From: Psychrobacter sp. 72-O-c
Lineage (GTDB): Bacteria > Pseudomonadota > Gammaproteobacteria > Pseudomonadales > Moraxellaceae
NCBI RefSeq assembly: GCF_904846605.1
Contig: NZ_CAJHBI010000017.1
Span: forward strand, 1 to 64,000
Reading direction: 5' to 3'
DNA: 64,000 nucleotides
Shown: in pieces, positions 52,362 to 61,773 of the stretch
How positions within the stretch are numbered: the stretch's first letter is position 1
Layout of the letters: each line of letters opens with the position of its first letter
Program-made: the position numbers and the translations under genes
The notes under the pieces: model-generated
What the model was told of the DNA's origin: nothing
The model's database searches: none
Seen by the model: the letters and a program-made list of their open reading frames with translations, nothing else

Positions 52362-53495
52362 TTACTCTGCCATCATCACCTGGGATTGATGACCGCTCAT
52401 AGCATCAACTACTGGCAAGTGCTTGGGTGCTCTTGGCGCAGCAAACTGTTTGGTCAATCCCAGCTCACGCATCAATCTATCATCGCCTGATTGGCTGGCA
52501 TTACCGGTGGTTAGCAGCTTATCACCGTAGAAGAACGAGTTAGCACCTCCCATAAAGGCTAAAGCTTGCTCGGCATCCGATAAGCTCTCACGCCCAGCGG
52601 ACAGTCTTACATAGCTGCTCGGGCAACAAATACGCGTAACTGCAATAGTGCGAATCCACTCAAGGACTGACAGCTCACCCTCTGCTAATATTTTGTCGCC
52701 AATGGGCGTACCTGAAACAGGAACCAATAAGTTAACGGGAATGGACTCAGGCGCTTTGGGCATTTTGAGTAATTCATGTACCCAATCAATACGGTCATCA
52801 CGGCTCTCGCCCATACCGACGATATTACCGCTACAGACATTCATACCCGAGTTGCGCACGTTGGTGATGGTATCTAGTCGCTCATCATAGCTGCGGGTAC
52901 TGACTACTTGCTCATAGTAACGGCGTGAGGTGTCCAGATTATGATTGTAATAGTCTAATCCTGCATCGGCCAACTGGGTAGCTTGATTGGTATCAAGCAT
53001 GCCCAAGGTCATACAAGTCTCCAACCCTAAGGCTTTAACTTCCTTGACCAGCTCGACTACATAGGGCATGTCTTTAGCACTCGGATGTTTCCATGCGGCT
53101 CCCATACAAAATCTTGATGAGCCACTAGATTTTGCGCGTTTAGCAGCAGCAATCACTTTGTCAACGTCTATGCGCTTTTCTGCCTGTAGTTTGGTCTTAT
53201 CACGGTGATGACCGGATTGTGCACAATAGCCACAATCCTCAGGGCAGTTACCGGTTTTAATTGATAATAAGGTACTAATTTGTACTTCATTAGCCTTAAA
53301 ATGCTGGCGATGAATGGTTTGTGCTTGTAACAACAAATCCATTAATGGCAAATCAAACAGCTGCGCAATCTGTTCGCGGCTGTGTTTGCTGGATGTGTCT
53401 GTTGCGTCTGTTGTTAACGTAGGGGTAGCGAAGAAGTCGTCTACGGTGTCGGTAGTATTGGCGGTAGGTTCTGTTATTGAAAGCAATCCTGCCAT
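52362..53495 (-). CDS. bioB: Biotin synthase
   Basis: BioB inserts sulphur into dethiobiotin. The 377-residue protein is a radical-SAM enzyme with Cys84, Cys88 and Cys91 in [16 protein letters not shown], then the further cluster region ([20 protein letters not shown]) and [20 protein letters not shown]. An N-terminal Thr/Asp-rich extension of about 35 residues precedes the part shared with E. coli BioB. AAGGA eight bases upstream confirms the ATG. No other bio genes are adjacent. Three 16-bp-spaced repeats lie directly upstream. Confidence 0.96.
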   Translation of the reverse strand: MAGLLSITEPTANTTDTVDDFFATPTLTTDATDTSSKHSREQIAQLFDLPLMDLLLQAQTIHRQHFKANEVQISTLLSIKTGNCPEDCGYCAQSGHHRDKTKLQAEKRIDVDKVIAAAKRAKSSGSSRFCMGAAWKHPSAKDMPYVVELVKEVKALGLETCMTLGMLDTNQATQLADAGLDYYNHNLDTSRRYYEQVVSTRSYDERLDTITNVRNSGMNVCSGNIVGMGESRDDRIDWVHELLKMPKAPESIPVNLLVPVSGTPIGDKILAEGELSVLEWIRTIAVTRICCPSSYVRLSAGRESLSDAEQALAFMGGANSFFYGDKLLTTGNASQSGDDRLMRELGLTKQFAAPRAPKHLPVVDAMSGHQSQVMMAE

Positions 53496-53509
53496 GAGTG
53501 AAGTCCTTT

Positions 53510-53552
53510 TATAATAAGTGCCACATATAATAAGTGGTATGTATAATAAGTG
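53510..53552. repeat. Three tandem copies of TATAATAAGTG upstream of bioB
   Basis: TATAATAAGTG occurs at 53510, 53526 and 53542 with an exact 16-bp period and different five-base spacers. The array starts 15 nt before the bioB start codon, where its promoter or leader should be. It could be a regulator array or slippage-derived. Confidence 0.9.
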
Positions 53553-53653
53553 CTATAAAAAACAGAAGATATGAATAAATAATAAGAGAATAAAACGAGA
53601 TAAATAAAGGCTTAAATAAGTTTAAACCCAGATGAACTCTAAATTTAATCCAT

Positions 53654-53688
53654 AAAAAAAGCTGCGGAAACCGTAGTATACCGCAACC
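53654..53688 (-). terminator. Terminator of the SCP2-domain gene (minus strand)
   Basis: Read on the minus strand, GGTTGCGG pairs with CCGCAGCT (two G-U) and is followed by TTTTTTT. It lies about 80 nt behind the SCP2 gene and before bioB, so bioB has its own promoter. Confidence 0.7.
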
Positions 53689-53769
53689 TTAATGAGAATA
53701 TCAGAGATGTGTTAACAAGTGATTATGAGTACATTTGCTATACGTATCACTGATTATTGTGTTAATTAA

Positions 53770-54276
53770 TTATTTGCCAAGCTTATGTTTAGCCACACCA
53801 ATCCAGTGACCAGCAAACTGCTGCGCCTTATAAGCATAAGGTTTAGCACGGGTAATATAAGGTTCTAGCTCTTCAGGAATAGTTGGCACGATATGTTTGG
53901 CAAGCTTATTGAACCACATCATTAAGCTGTAGTCGCCCTCTATACTCAGGTTGCCTTCTTGAACCGCGGTCATAAAGGCGGGAAGACTGCCTTTAGTCAA
54001 TAGCTTAACGCCAGTCATTGAATCTTTAAAACTAATCGTTAGATCTGCCTTGTCAGCATGGCCGCTATGTTGGGTAAACTCGCCATTATCAAAGCTAAAA
54101 TAACGTGCGATATCAGCCTCTTTACTGGCAAACTCGATGATGACTTTACGATCAGCCAGTAGTGATTCGAACTCTTCGCTATCGCTATCAGCCAGCATTG
54201 ACAATCTATAGCCAATTGCCGTCAATAGCACATCTAATGGATCGGATTTTACATTTAAAACAGGAACAGTAAACAT
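53770..54276 (-). CDS. SCP2 sterol-binding-domain protein
   Basis: The 168-residue cytoplasmic protein has the pattern of a bacterial SCP2 lipid-binding domain: ADLTISFKDSMTGVKLLTKG followed by FMTAVQEGNLSIEGDYSLM. The ubiquinone-biosynthesis accessory protein UbiJ has the same domain, but UbiJ normally lies next to ubiE/ubiB, which are not here, so I leave the function open. TTTAGGAG eight bases before the ATG supports the start. Confidence 0.78.
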   Translation of the reverse strand: MFTVPVLNVKSDPLDVLLTAIGYRLSMLADSDSEEFESLLADRKVIIEFASKEADIARYFSFDNGEFTQHSGHADKADLTISFKDSMTGVKLLTKGSLPAFMTAVQEGNLSIEGDYSLMMWFNKLAKHIVPTIPEELEPYITRAKPYAYKAQQFAGHWIGVAKHKLGK

Positions 54277-54448
54277 AGTTTAACTCCTAAAGAATAAGAA
54301 ATGAAATAAAGCGTACTTTATAGCAATTTTTACTACAATTATATAACTACATTATAAACCATAGACGGGTCTTAATTCTTTAGTAATTACGTAGAGAGCG
54401 TTGAGTATCTTGTAACATTCGCTCGTCCATGACTTGCTTGTGATAGGT

Positions 54449-54856
54449 CTAATGAAAGCGCGGCTGATAATCAGCATCATAAACAGGCGTATGCTCAATA
54501 TAGCGGGCGGCTTCTAGTTCACGCTGTTGCTGTATGGACTGACTGACATCATCGTAACGTAGCGCCCGATATAATACCCAGACCCCTAAGGGCAGCCAAC
54601 TGATACCCATCGCTGCCACATAGCTGTGCCATTCTGACAGTACGAACCAATGTAATAATAAACTCTGGATGACTTCAACGGCTACCCAGTACACCATGCC
54701 TCCGAACAGATACCACAGCAGCCAACGCTGTGAAGACAGAGCGAGCGCCGCAATCGAGCCTGCTAATAGACCATAACCAAGCAGCGCCCCAGCGCTCCAT
54801 GTGCCTAAATCTAATGTGCTTATACCTATCATAGAAAATACAGTTGAAAACATCAT
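54449..54856 (-). CDS. Membrane protein of unknown function
   Basis: The 135-residue protein has four likely membrane helices between residues 5 and 100 (for example GALLGYGLLAGSIAALAL and WLLWYLFGGMVYWVAVEVI) and a polar C-terminal tail ending DADYQPRFH. The start region is ATGAATGATG with only a weak GCGAG in front. I recognise no family. Confidence 0.65.
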   Translation of the reverse strand: MMFSTVFSMIGISTLDLGTWSAGALLGYGLLAGSIAALALSSQRWLLWYLFGGMVYWVAVEVIQSLLLHWFVLSEWHSYVAAMGISWLPLGVWVLYRALRYDDVSQSIQQQRELEAARYIEHTPVYDADYQPRFH

Positions 54857-55011
54857 TCATCTCGCTAATCATAAGGTGAATTCCAATAGAACCATTATGA
54901 GAGCTTGGAGAATAAAGCTAAAGGGGGTAAGGGCGACTTTGCGACAACAGTTGACGTTTGGTTTAGTATGGTTTTGTTCCTTTTCTAAATTGGATTACCT
55001 ATAGCGATATT

Positions 55012-56043
55012 TTAAGTGCGATTGCTACGGTGACCCCACCATGATAGCAACGAGACTAAAATGGCACCTAATAGCATTAGACTTAAGGTGGTAAGCCAAT
55101 GCGCCCCAGTAGGGTATTGCCATGGGGCAACATTATTTATTGCATCGCTATTTAGCGTGCCTAAGGCATCTGTTTTCCATGGCCATACTTTGACTAACGA
55201 GCCCGCAATAAAGCCCGTCAATAACGCTAACGTTCCTTGATAATAGCGTGATAGTAGCCACTTGAGCATATGGGTAAATAGCAATAGTCCACTTGCCATA
55301 CCCGCCATGACGGTCAAAATAACAGTCAGGTTAAAAGTATGTACCGCTTCTAATACCGTGTCATAAGCGCCCATCAACAATAAGATAAACGACCCTGAAA
55401 TTCCGGGTAATATCATCGCGCAAATCGCAATCGCGCCAGCAAGGAATAGATACGGCAAGCTCGGGGTAGTGGTCAGCAAGGGTAGATTACTGATGACCAC
55501 TGCCACCACCAAACCTGTAATAAACAACCCAGCGCGAACAACATTCCAGCGTTTAATCTCGGCTAATAAAATAACCACCGTAGCGACCACGAGGCCAAAG
55601 AAAAACGACCAAATCAATAGCGGTTGATTGTCCAATAGGTGCTTAATAATTCCGGCTAAAGTAGCAAAACTAGTTGCAATACCTAGCAATAGACACAATA
55701 AAAATGTCGCATCGACATGTCGCCAAACGGCAAGCAAACCTTTGATACCGCCTTCTTGACGAAACACGCGCCAAAGGCTAGGGCCAATACTGCCAAGGGC
55801 ATTAATCAAGCGCTCATAAATACCAGCAATCAGCGCAATCGTACCGCCAGAGACGCCAGGTACAATGTCAGCTGCGCCCATCGCGATACCTTTAACATAA
55901 ACCCCCAATAGCTGTTTGGGGCTGTCTTTTTGCGGACTACCATTTCGTGGGCTACGTTTTTTCAGGCTATCGTTGTGCACGGGAGCGGTCTCTACTTGCG
56001 GACTCGGTGACGGGGCATCCGGTCGTGTTGGTGATGCCGTCAT
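55012..56043 (-). CDS. DUF368-family (PopT-type) undecaprenyl-phosphate transporter
   Basis: DUF368 membrane proteins, named PopT in studied bacteria, return undecaprenyl phosphate across the inner membrane for reuse in wall synthesis. From ATG 56043 the protein has 343 residues: a disordered Pro/Ser/Lys N-terminus of about 45 residues, then eight or so helices. The first family motif is GIAMGAADIVPGVSGGTIAL and the repeat motif in the second half is MILPGISGSFILLLMG; the two PG.SG motifs show the inverted-repeat fold. The start was chosen because AAAGGA lies six bases before it; the frame is open for 32 more codons. Confidence 0.88.
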   Translation of the reverse strand: MTASPTRPDAPSPSPQVETAPVHNDSLKKRSPRNGSPQKDSPKQLLGVYVKGIAMGAADIVPGVSGGTIALIAGIYERLINALGSIGPSLWRVFRQEGGIKGLLAVWRHVDATFLLCLLLGIATSFATLAGIIKHLLDNQPLLIWSFFFGLVVATVVILLAEIKRWNVVRAGLFITGLVVAVVISNLPLLTTTPSLPYLFLAGAIAICAMILPGISGSFILLLMGAYDTVLEAVHTFNLTVILTVMAGMASGLLLFTHMLKWLLSRYYQGTLALLTGFIAGSLVKVWPWKTDALGTLNSDAINNVAPWQYPTGAHWLTTLSLMLLGAILVSLLSWWGHRSNRT

Positions 56044-56189
56044 GGACATTCCTTTGTTGTTTGAAGTCATAACTTGTTTAAAAGTCGTAAAATGAGCGTT
56101 AATGTTCAATGCTAATATATTCAAGACTAATAAGTTCAATAAGAAAAACCAGCCCTAAAAATCAGCGTAAAAAGTTGTATAAATCATAA

Positions 56190-56224
56190 AAGCTAGGCCA
56201 ACGATAGAAACATTAACCTAGCTT
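56190..56224 (-). terminator. Terminator of serB (minus strand)
   Basis: AAGCTAGG (56190-56197) and CCTAGCTT (56217-56224) are perfect arms; on the minus strand the stem is followed by TTATG with a short T-run. It lies between serB and the DUF368 gene. Confidence 0.6.
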
Positions 56225-56270
56225 GTTTTTTAGATGGCTACCTAAATAAAGAAATAGCTCTAGCCAATCT

Positions 56271-57563
56271 TTATTGCGCAGGGATCAGCGCTGGGTAGCC
56301 AAGGGCATAGAGGACGCCTTCAAGTCCCGTAACATTAACGGCCGCATCCGCACGCGCTTGCACAATCGGTTTGGCATGATAGGCGATGCCCAAGTCAGCA
56401 TTGGCCATCATCGGCAAATCATTTGCGCCGTCGCCAACACAGATGACTTGTGACATCTCAATGCCCAAGCGCTCAGCAGTATGCGCGACGATAGCCGCTT
56501 TTTTAGCGCCATTGATGATAGGCAGTTGCACATGTCCGGTTACCTCGCCATCTTCGATATCCAAATGGTTCGCGTGTACCTCATCAATGCCCAACTGTTC
56601 AGCGATATAGCGGGCAAAATAAGTAAAGCCGCCTGAAACCAATACCGTATGATAACCTAAGGCTTTAAGGGCGCTTATAGTCGTCCGAGCCCCTGTCGAT
56701 AAAGTTAGGCGGGCGCAAATCTCATCAAGTACAGTAGTAGGAATGCCTTGTAATAACGCCACACGCTGAGCAAAAGATTCATCAAAATCAATTTCGCCAC
56801 GCATAGCGGCTTCGGTAATAGTCTCGACTTCTTCACCAATGCCAACCGTTTTTGCCAGCTCAACGATGACCTCTTGTTCAATCAAAGTTGAATCCATATC
56901 AAAGAAGGCCATCTTATGAGTGCGCAGCATATGACCGATAGATAGAATGTGACAATCGACCACATCTAAGCTATCAAGCTCTGTGCTCTTTGTTCCACTA
57001 ACGTTTTGTGCACTATTATTTTTTTCTGCTAAGTAGTTTTTTTCTAAGTCTTGGCGTAGACGGGTGGTCAACTGATCATCAATGATATGAGCGGCAGCGG
57101 TTTTTTTGCCAGGATGCATTAACGTATCGGTAACGGGCACTAGCAAATAACGAAATACTTGTGCTGGGACAAAAGGCGGTTTAGCCATTTTATTAGATGT
57201 GGTGCCAGTGATGTTAGCGTCAACGCTGGTATTAGAGGTGGCACTAGAAACATAAGCAGGTTCGACGTCATCAACGCCACTTGTATCAATAGTAATATTG
57301 ACAAAGCTGGCCTCGGTATCTTCTGCTACCGTCACTAAATGCCAGCTCGGCTGCTCATCAACCCACGACTGAACGTATTGATGAATATCAAGTGCATGAA
57401 CATGCGCAGGCAGTACCACAATCAGGGCAAAGACGGGCAGAGATTGTAACGCGTCAAAATCTTGCAAATTGGTATTGTCAGGTAATAGTGAAGCTACAGA
57501 ATCGACGGCTTGTTGCCATGCTTTGCTGTCTTTTGGTAACGAATAAGGTGTATTTTTTGGCAT
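56271..57563 (-). CDS. serB: Phosphoserine phosphatase
   Basis: SerB removes phosphate from L-phosphoserine, the last step of serine synthesis. The 430-residue protein has an N-terminal ACT-like region and a C-terminal HAD domain. The HAD motifs are FFDMDSTLIEQE (catalytic Asp222 and Asp224), VLVSGGFTYFA and VCVGDGANDLPMM. It is about 100 residues longer than E. coli SerB, because of a Ser/Thr/Asn-rich insertion (about 92-130) and a Lys/Asn-rich linker (175-200). The neighbour transcribed divergently resembles E. coli ytjB/smp, which is also beside serB. AGGGA precedes the ATG. Confidence 0.95.
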   Translation of the reverse strand: MPKNTPYSLPKDSKAWQQAVDSVASLLPDNTNLQDFDALQSLPVFALIVVLPAHVHALDIHQYVQSWVDEQPSWHLVTVAEDTEASFVNITIDTSGVDDVEPAYVSSATSNTSVDANITGTTSNKMAKPPFVPAQVFRYLLVPVTDTLMHPGKKTAAAHIIDDQLTTRLRQDLEKNYLAEKNNSAQNVSGTKSTELDSLDVVDCHILSIGHMLRTHKMAFFDMDSTLIEQEVIVELAKTVGIGEEVETITEAAMRGEIDFDESFAQRVALLQGIPTTVLDEICARLTLSTGARTTISALKALGYHTVLVSGGFTYFARYIAEQLGIDEVHANHLDIEDGEVTGHVQLPIINGAKKAAIVAHTAERLGIEMSQVICVGDGANDLPMMANADLGIAYHAKPIVQARADAAVNVTGLEGVLYALGYPALIPAQ

Positions 57564-58037
57564 GGCTCAATTGTCCCTTGTATGCTCAGATAAGATTAGG
57601 AATAATAACAGCTTTACTGGGCAGCGCCTATAGATGGCACGCAAAGTACAACAGTTGGATAAAAGCGTGTATCACAGCTAAAATCTACTGGAATGAAGCT
57701 TTTTAAACAGAGCTTTTGAAACAAAGCTATTAGAGTAAAATCTTTAAAATAAAGTCTTTAAGATAAAACGCTTAAAAACAGCCATTAGATTAAATTTATG
57801 ACATCCGCTAAACCTATGATGACCACTATGGTGATATAGTAGATAGTACGAGCTGGCCGTTTGTTCACAGCATAATTAGGTCGAACAACTCTAGTTTGAG
57901 CGCGCCTCACCTAAGCCATGATCTATTAACTTAAATAAAGCCGCGTCAGACCAAGCTAACATAGCAGAACACTCTTCCAAAGAATGAGCAATAGCCTCGT
58001 TTTTTAATTTCCTTTCTCTAAAAAAGTTTACCATATC
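57564..58037. other. Divergent region serB / smp-like gene with 14-bp tandem repeat
   Basis: The 470-nt gap holds three exact-period 14-bp units at 57736-57777 (TAAAATCTTTAAAA, TAAAGTCTTTAAGA, TAAAACGCTTAAAA), with more decayed units before them from about 57695. Otherwise I see only AT-rich sequence; both promoters should be here. Confidence 0.6.
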
Positions 58038-59462
58038 ATGATGTATTTAGCGCCGCGGCAAGGATTGTTTGCCATTATTATTCTGGTTAGTTTTTGTTTG
58101 CAGACCCTACTACTGGTAATTAGCACCGATCAGCAGTTGACCAAAAGCCGTGCGCAAAAAGGCGAGCAAATGGTTGCCCAGCTGATTGATGAGGCACGCC
58201 TGTCTTTAGAAAATAAAGATCGTGTTAGTCTCAGTGTTATTGCCAATCGTTATACCAGCGAGCAAGATGTCGCGCGGATACTGATTAAGGATAACAATGA
58301 TGATTTATTGGTGCCTGTCGGTAATGCGCCCATGCAGCAAGGGGATACTATTATCCAAATCGCTACTAAAGGCGATGCGGTAATTGGTAGTGTTGCATTG
58401 ACGCTAAAGGACATCAGTAAAGGTGAAATAATCACTATGCAGTGGCCATTTGTCATCGGCTCACTGTTTTTGCATTTATTATTATGGTTACTTTATGGGT
58501 ATATTGCGCGCCCAACCAAAGACCAAATCAATGCGCTGAGCCATGATATTCAAGATCTGCACCGTGAGCAGTACCTACAAGTGGGGCAACGCGCTAATAA
58601 TCGTCAGTCAGCTGATCAAACTAATGACCAAGCTAATGACCAAGCTAACGACAGTAAAACTACTGTCAGCACGGCCGCTATTCATGATGAACTTAACGCC
58701 TACTTAAGGACGCAACAAACTCAGGGCACTACGACTGACTCTAACGCTGTAAACGCTACTAACCATAATGCGACAAGTAGCATGCAAAATCAGGCGAATA
58801 GCAGTAGTGATGACAGCAGTAGCCATAAGATGAGTAGTAGCGGATCCAAGCTGTCTGCCGCCCGCGATTTTAATAGTGTCAACGTACAGATTATGTTTCA
58901 TGATGAATACAATATGCTGGAGCGTTTAGCCCCTGAGATGCGTATGCCTTATCTGGCACTTTGTACTCAGCTCCTCAATCAAGCGCTAATCGAATTGCTT
59001 AAGCAGCCATTGCTACTGGGCGTAAGTGCTGTCAATGAGCCACAGTTTAACGAAAGAGGTGCTTTTGTAGAGCTGAAGGCCGATAATAGCCATGCCAAAG
59101 TGGCGCTGGCGGGTGTCATGCTAGGTAAGCTATATTTGATGCTCAATAAGATTATCCATGATAAGCATATTGAGCTGTCACGCTTTGCGTTACCGGCTAA
59201 AGTTGGGGTCAGTGATAGCGCTCAAACTGAGGCAATCACGCAACTGCTACAGAGTGTGGGCAAAAAAGAACAGATGCTTATTTTGCTGCCTAATGCGGGT
59301 CTTAAACAAATCGGTAACCATATCCAAGTACAAAGTTTGGAGCGTCCGACAACTGTCTATGAGCGTGAATGTGCGGTATTTGATGGCGGTAATGACGCTA
59401 TGATTCAGCGCTTAACTGATGTCCGTAATGCGGTGCTAATGACCGAAAACGAAGACCAATAA
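58038..59462 (+). CDS. YtjB/SMP-like membrane protein
   Basis: The 474-residue protein has a first membrane helix (about 8-30), a periplasmic sensor-like segment of about 100 residues, a second helix (about 135-156) and a cytoplasmic part. Residues 185-285 are a low-complexity Asn/Gln/Ser/Thr linker containing an exact 12-bp repeat (NDQA units, 58621-58650). The topology and the position divergent from serB match E. coli YtjB (SMP family, PF10144-like); the function is not established. The start ATG ATG lacks a clear Shine-Dalgarno. Confidence 0.65.
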   Translation: MMYLAPRQGLFAIIILVSFCLQTLLLVISTDQQLTKSRAQKGEQMVAQLIDEARLSLENKDRVSLSVIANRYTSEQDVARILIKDNNDDLLVPVGNAPMQQGDTIIQIATKGDAVIGSVALTLKDISKGEIITMQWPFVIGSLFLHLLLWLLYGYIARPTKDQINALSHDIQDLHREQYLQVGQRANNRQSADQTNDQANDQANDSKTTVSTAAIHDELNAYLRTQQTQGTTTDSNAVNATNHNATSSMQNQANSSSDDSSSHKMSSSGSKLSAARDFNSVNVQIMFHDEYNMLERLAPEMRMPYLALCTQLLNQALIELLKQPLLLGVSAVNEPQFNERGAFVELKADNSHAKVALAGVMLGKLYLMLNKIIHDKHIELSRFALPAKVGVSDSAQTEAITQLLQSVGKKEQMLILLPNAGLKQIGNHIQVQSLERPTTVYERECAVFDGGNDAMIQRLTDVRNAVLMTENEDQ

Positions 59463-59601
59463 TACCGTCTATAATTACCCTATAACTGAGTTTAAAATTA
59501 CTATAGGTATAAAAATGATTGACAAGGCTCGTTAGAGACTTTATAAGGCATATATATAAAGACGTATTTTTACCCTAATGCCTAAATAATAGGAGTTTGT
59601 C

Positions 59602-59838
59602 ATGAGTGACGCTGATATTGAAGATGATTTTGAAGATGATTTCGTAGACGACGATGATGCCAAAATGGTGGAAGAAGCAGAAATCAGTGTGCGTACCCGC
59701 TTAAGTAGCCTTGAGAAACGTCGTTTAATCGATAACTTGCTAGAAGAGAAGCGTCTGGCCAAAGAATTAAAAGATGAGCTAGACGATTTAGATGACTTTG
59801 ATGAAGATGGCGACGATTGGGATGATGACGATATTTAA
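59602..59838 (+). CDS. Small highly acidic protein (PA3496-like)
   Basis: The 78-residue protein has an acidic start (DADIEDDFEDDFVDDDD), a basic/helical centre (RRLIDNLLEEKRLAKELKDE) and an acidic end. The centre resembles the small Pseudomonas PA3496-type proteins, described as putative envelope-integrity proteins; that match is from memory and tentative. TAGGAG before the ATG makes it a real gene with good probability. Confidence 0.7.
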   Translation: MSDADIEDDFEDDFVDDDDAKMVEEAEISVRTRLSSLEKRRLIDNLLEEKRLAKELKDELDDLDDFDEDGDDWDDDDI

Positions 59839-60137
59839 GACTTAAGCCAATACTTAACTCTTAGCCTAGGGCTCAGAATGTCCCCGACAGTTTGTTATTA
59901 CCTAACTGTGCTAAGCTGGCTGAATACTATTGCTAATTTTTAATCCCTTTTAATTTATAATGGCTGTGCGTTTCTAATTGCCTTCTGGTTTTTGATGGTT
60001 GCTAGTTTTTAACAAGCGCTATTTAATCATCATGACTTCATCTTATTTGTTTAACCAAGACCACTTTTATTACTATATTGCATTTAACAGATAGTCTGTT
60101 GCGCATGACGCCAGCTATCGACTAAGGACACCTCACT

Positions 60138-60695
60138 ATGAGCAACCAGCTGAGCTTTGATGAATTACTGGATTTTTTAGACAATCAAGAGAGCCAATTT
60201 GTGCTCGATAGTGTGGCCACCCATGGCTTTTTGACCGCTACTGTCATTGGGCGTCCACTACCTAACTGGATAGATGCGCTGTTCGAAGGGCATGTTAGCG
60301 AGATTCCAGAAAACGTCATTGACGGTATTCATCGCTGGCGCGCCTCAATCACGGACGAGCTCAAAAATGAGACACCAATTGAGCTACCATTTGGCGAAGA
60401 TGCTGGCAACGAAGAAGTGGCAGTCGACTTTTCAGATGAGTCAGATATCGTAGCATGGTCGATTGGCTTTGTTGATGCTATGTATGGTGATGAGGCTGAC
60501 GATTGGTTTGAAGCTGAAGATACTGCCGAAGACGTGGCCGTGTTAACCTTACCAATGATTGTGCTGAGCGGTATTGATGATGAAGATCCTGAGCTTGCTC
60601 AAATGCGCGCTGACGAAGATAAGCTGGCACAGATGGCCAATAGCATCGAAGGTAATTTAACGGAACTGTTTTTATTGTTCCATACTAAAGATTAG
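60138..60695 (+). CDS. YgfB/UPF0149-family protein
   Basis: The 185-residue soluble protein carries the UPF0149 (YgfB/YecA) pattern: helical N-terminus, VATHGFLTATVIGRPLP (the HGFLTA motif) and the acidic core VAWSIGFVDAMYG with DEADDWFEAE. No C-terminal zinc motif is present. AAGGA precedes the ATG. Biochemical role unknown for this form. Confidence 0.85.
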   Translation: MSNQLSFDELLDFLDNQESQFVLDSVATHGFLTATVIGRPLPNWIDALFEGHVSEIPENVIDGIHRWRASITDELKNETPIELPFGEDAGNEEVAVDFSDESDIVAWSIGFVDAMYGDEADDWFEAEDTAEDVAVLTLPMIVLSGIDDEDPELAQMRADEDKLAQMANSIEGNLTELFLLFHTKD

Positions 60696-60793
60696 TTTGA
60701 ACAGTGATCAGTTCGAATAGTGCTTAGCACCCAATAATGCCAAAGGGCAATGTTGTTTATAAACACCGCCTATCATTCCTATAAGGTAATACC

Positions 60794-61252
60794 ATGACTG
60801 TGCAACTATCCAATCTTGAGCACTTGCCCAACTATCAGATCACTGAGCGCTTAGACGTGGTTTACGGTAGTACGGTGCGCTCAAAGCACGTCGGTAAGGA
60901 CTTATTTGCCGGTCTCAAAAATATCGTTGGTGGTGAGCTGACCGCTTATACTGAGCTATTAGAAGAGTCGCGGCAAGAAGCGATAGACCGTATGGTGCTA
61001 AAGGCTGAAGCGTTAGGGGCTGATGCGGTGATTGGCTTACGGTTTTCGACTTCTAGTATTGCACAAGGTGCCTCTGAGCTGTTTGTATATGGGACGGCGG
61101 TCAAGGCAATTCCGATGGCACAATCATCAAACCAACCACAATCGCCTTATAATCAACCGCCAAGTGGCACGGCCAATCAATCAAGTCAAAACCAGCCTGA
61201 TCATAGCCAAACGCCTGCTGCAGACTTGCCACGTTTTAATCCTTTTGGCTAA
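60794..61252 (+). CDS. YbjQ-family (UPF0145) protein
   Basis: The 152-residue protein matches the YbjQ / heavy-metal-binding domain family over its first 110 residues: VVYGSTVRSKHVGKDLFAGL, the block SRQEAIDRMVLKAEALGADA, and VIGLRFSTSSI. The last 40 residues are a Gln/Asn/Pro/Ser tail. AAGG precedes the ATG. The next gene, 32 nt downstream, is a relative, so they probably form an operon. The metal function is inferred from the family name and not proven. Confidence 0.88.
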   Translation: MTVQLSNLEHLPNYQITERLDVVYGSTVRSKHVGKDLFAGLKNIVGGELTAYTELLEESRQEAIDRMVLKAEALGADAVIGLRFSTSSIAQGASELFVYGTAVKAIPMAQSSNQPQSPYNQPPSGTANQSSQNQPDHSQTPAADLPRFNPFG

Positions 61253-61284
61253 GCTTTTAAGTTTGTCATGATAAGAGACACGCC

Positions 61285-61773
61285 ATGAACGATTCCATTA
61301 CCCAAATGTTATTCAACTACGCACCGCTTATTATATTGTTTGTGGTCGGTTGGTTTTTTGGGGCGCGCCATGAGCGTCAGCATTTAGCGCAATTAGTTAT
61401 CTCAGAACAAGAATTGGGTCATATTCTAGTTTCAAGCGAACGCTTTTATCAGCCTCAGCTTGCTGCTAATAGTGATAGCGAGATGGTGCTTGGAAGTGTG
61501 GTCATCGCCCAAGATTATTTTAAGATGGTGACTGCAAAAGCGTTAAGCTTATTTGGCAAAAACCTGACCACTTATGAAACCTTGTTGGATCGCGCACGCC
61601 GTGAAGCGTTAGTACGAATGCGTGCCCAAGCGCAGGCCAAAGGCTACAATCACATCTATGGTCTACGCTTAGAAGTCAGCAATATCAATCAATTGGGCAG
61701 CATGGTAGAAGCCATCGCTTACGGTACGGCAGTCATAAGTACTGAAAATCCTAAATCGCGCTTTAAACATTAG
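61285..61773 (+). CDS. Membrane-anchored YbjQ-like protein
   Basis: The 162-residue protein has one N-terminal membrane helix (about 12-26, APLIILFVVGWFFGA), a connector with Arg/His/Gln, and a YbjQ-like domain (VVIAQDYFKMV, LLDRARREALVRMRAQAQAK, IYGLRLEVSNI). It lies next to a soluble paralogue; the two may form a membrane-soluble pair. Confidence 0.78.
   Translation: MNDSITQMLFNYAPLIILFVVGWFFGARHERQHLAQLVISEQELGHILVSSERFYQPQLAANSDSEMVLGSVVIAQDYFKMVTAKALSLFGKNLTTYETLLDRARREALVRMRAQAQAKGYNHIYGLRLEVSNINQLGSMVEAIAYGTAVISTENPKSRFKH

Noticed and set aside
57392-57706. Open frame of 104 codons on the plus strand across the serB start
   Set aside because: It is mostly antisense to serB and continues into the repeat-containing gap; no start signal.
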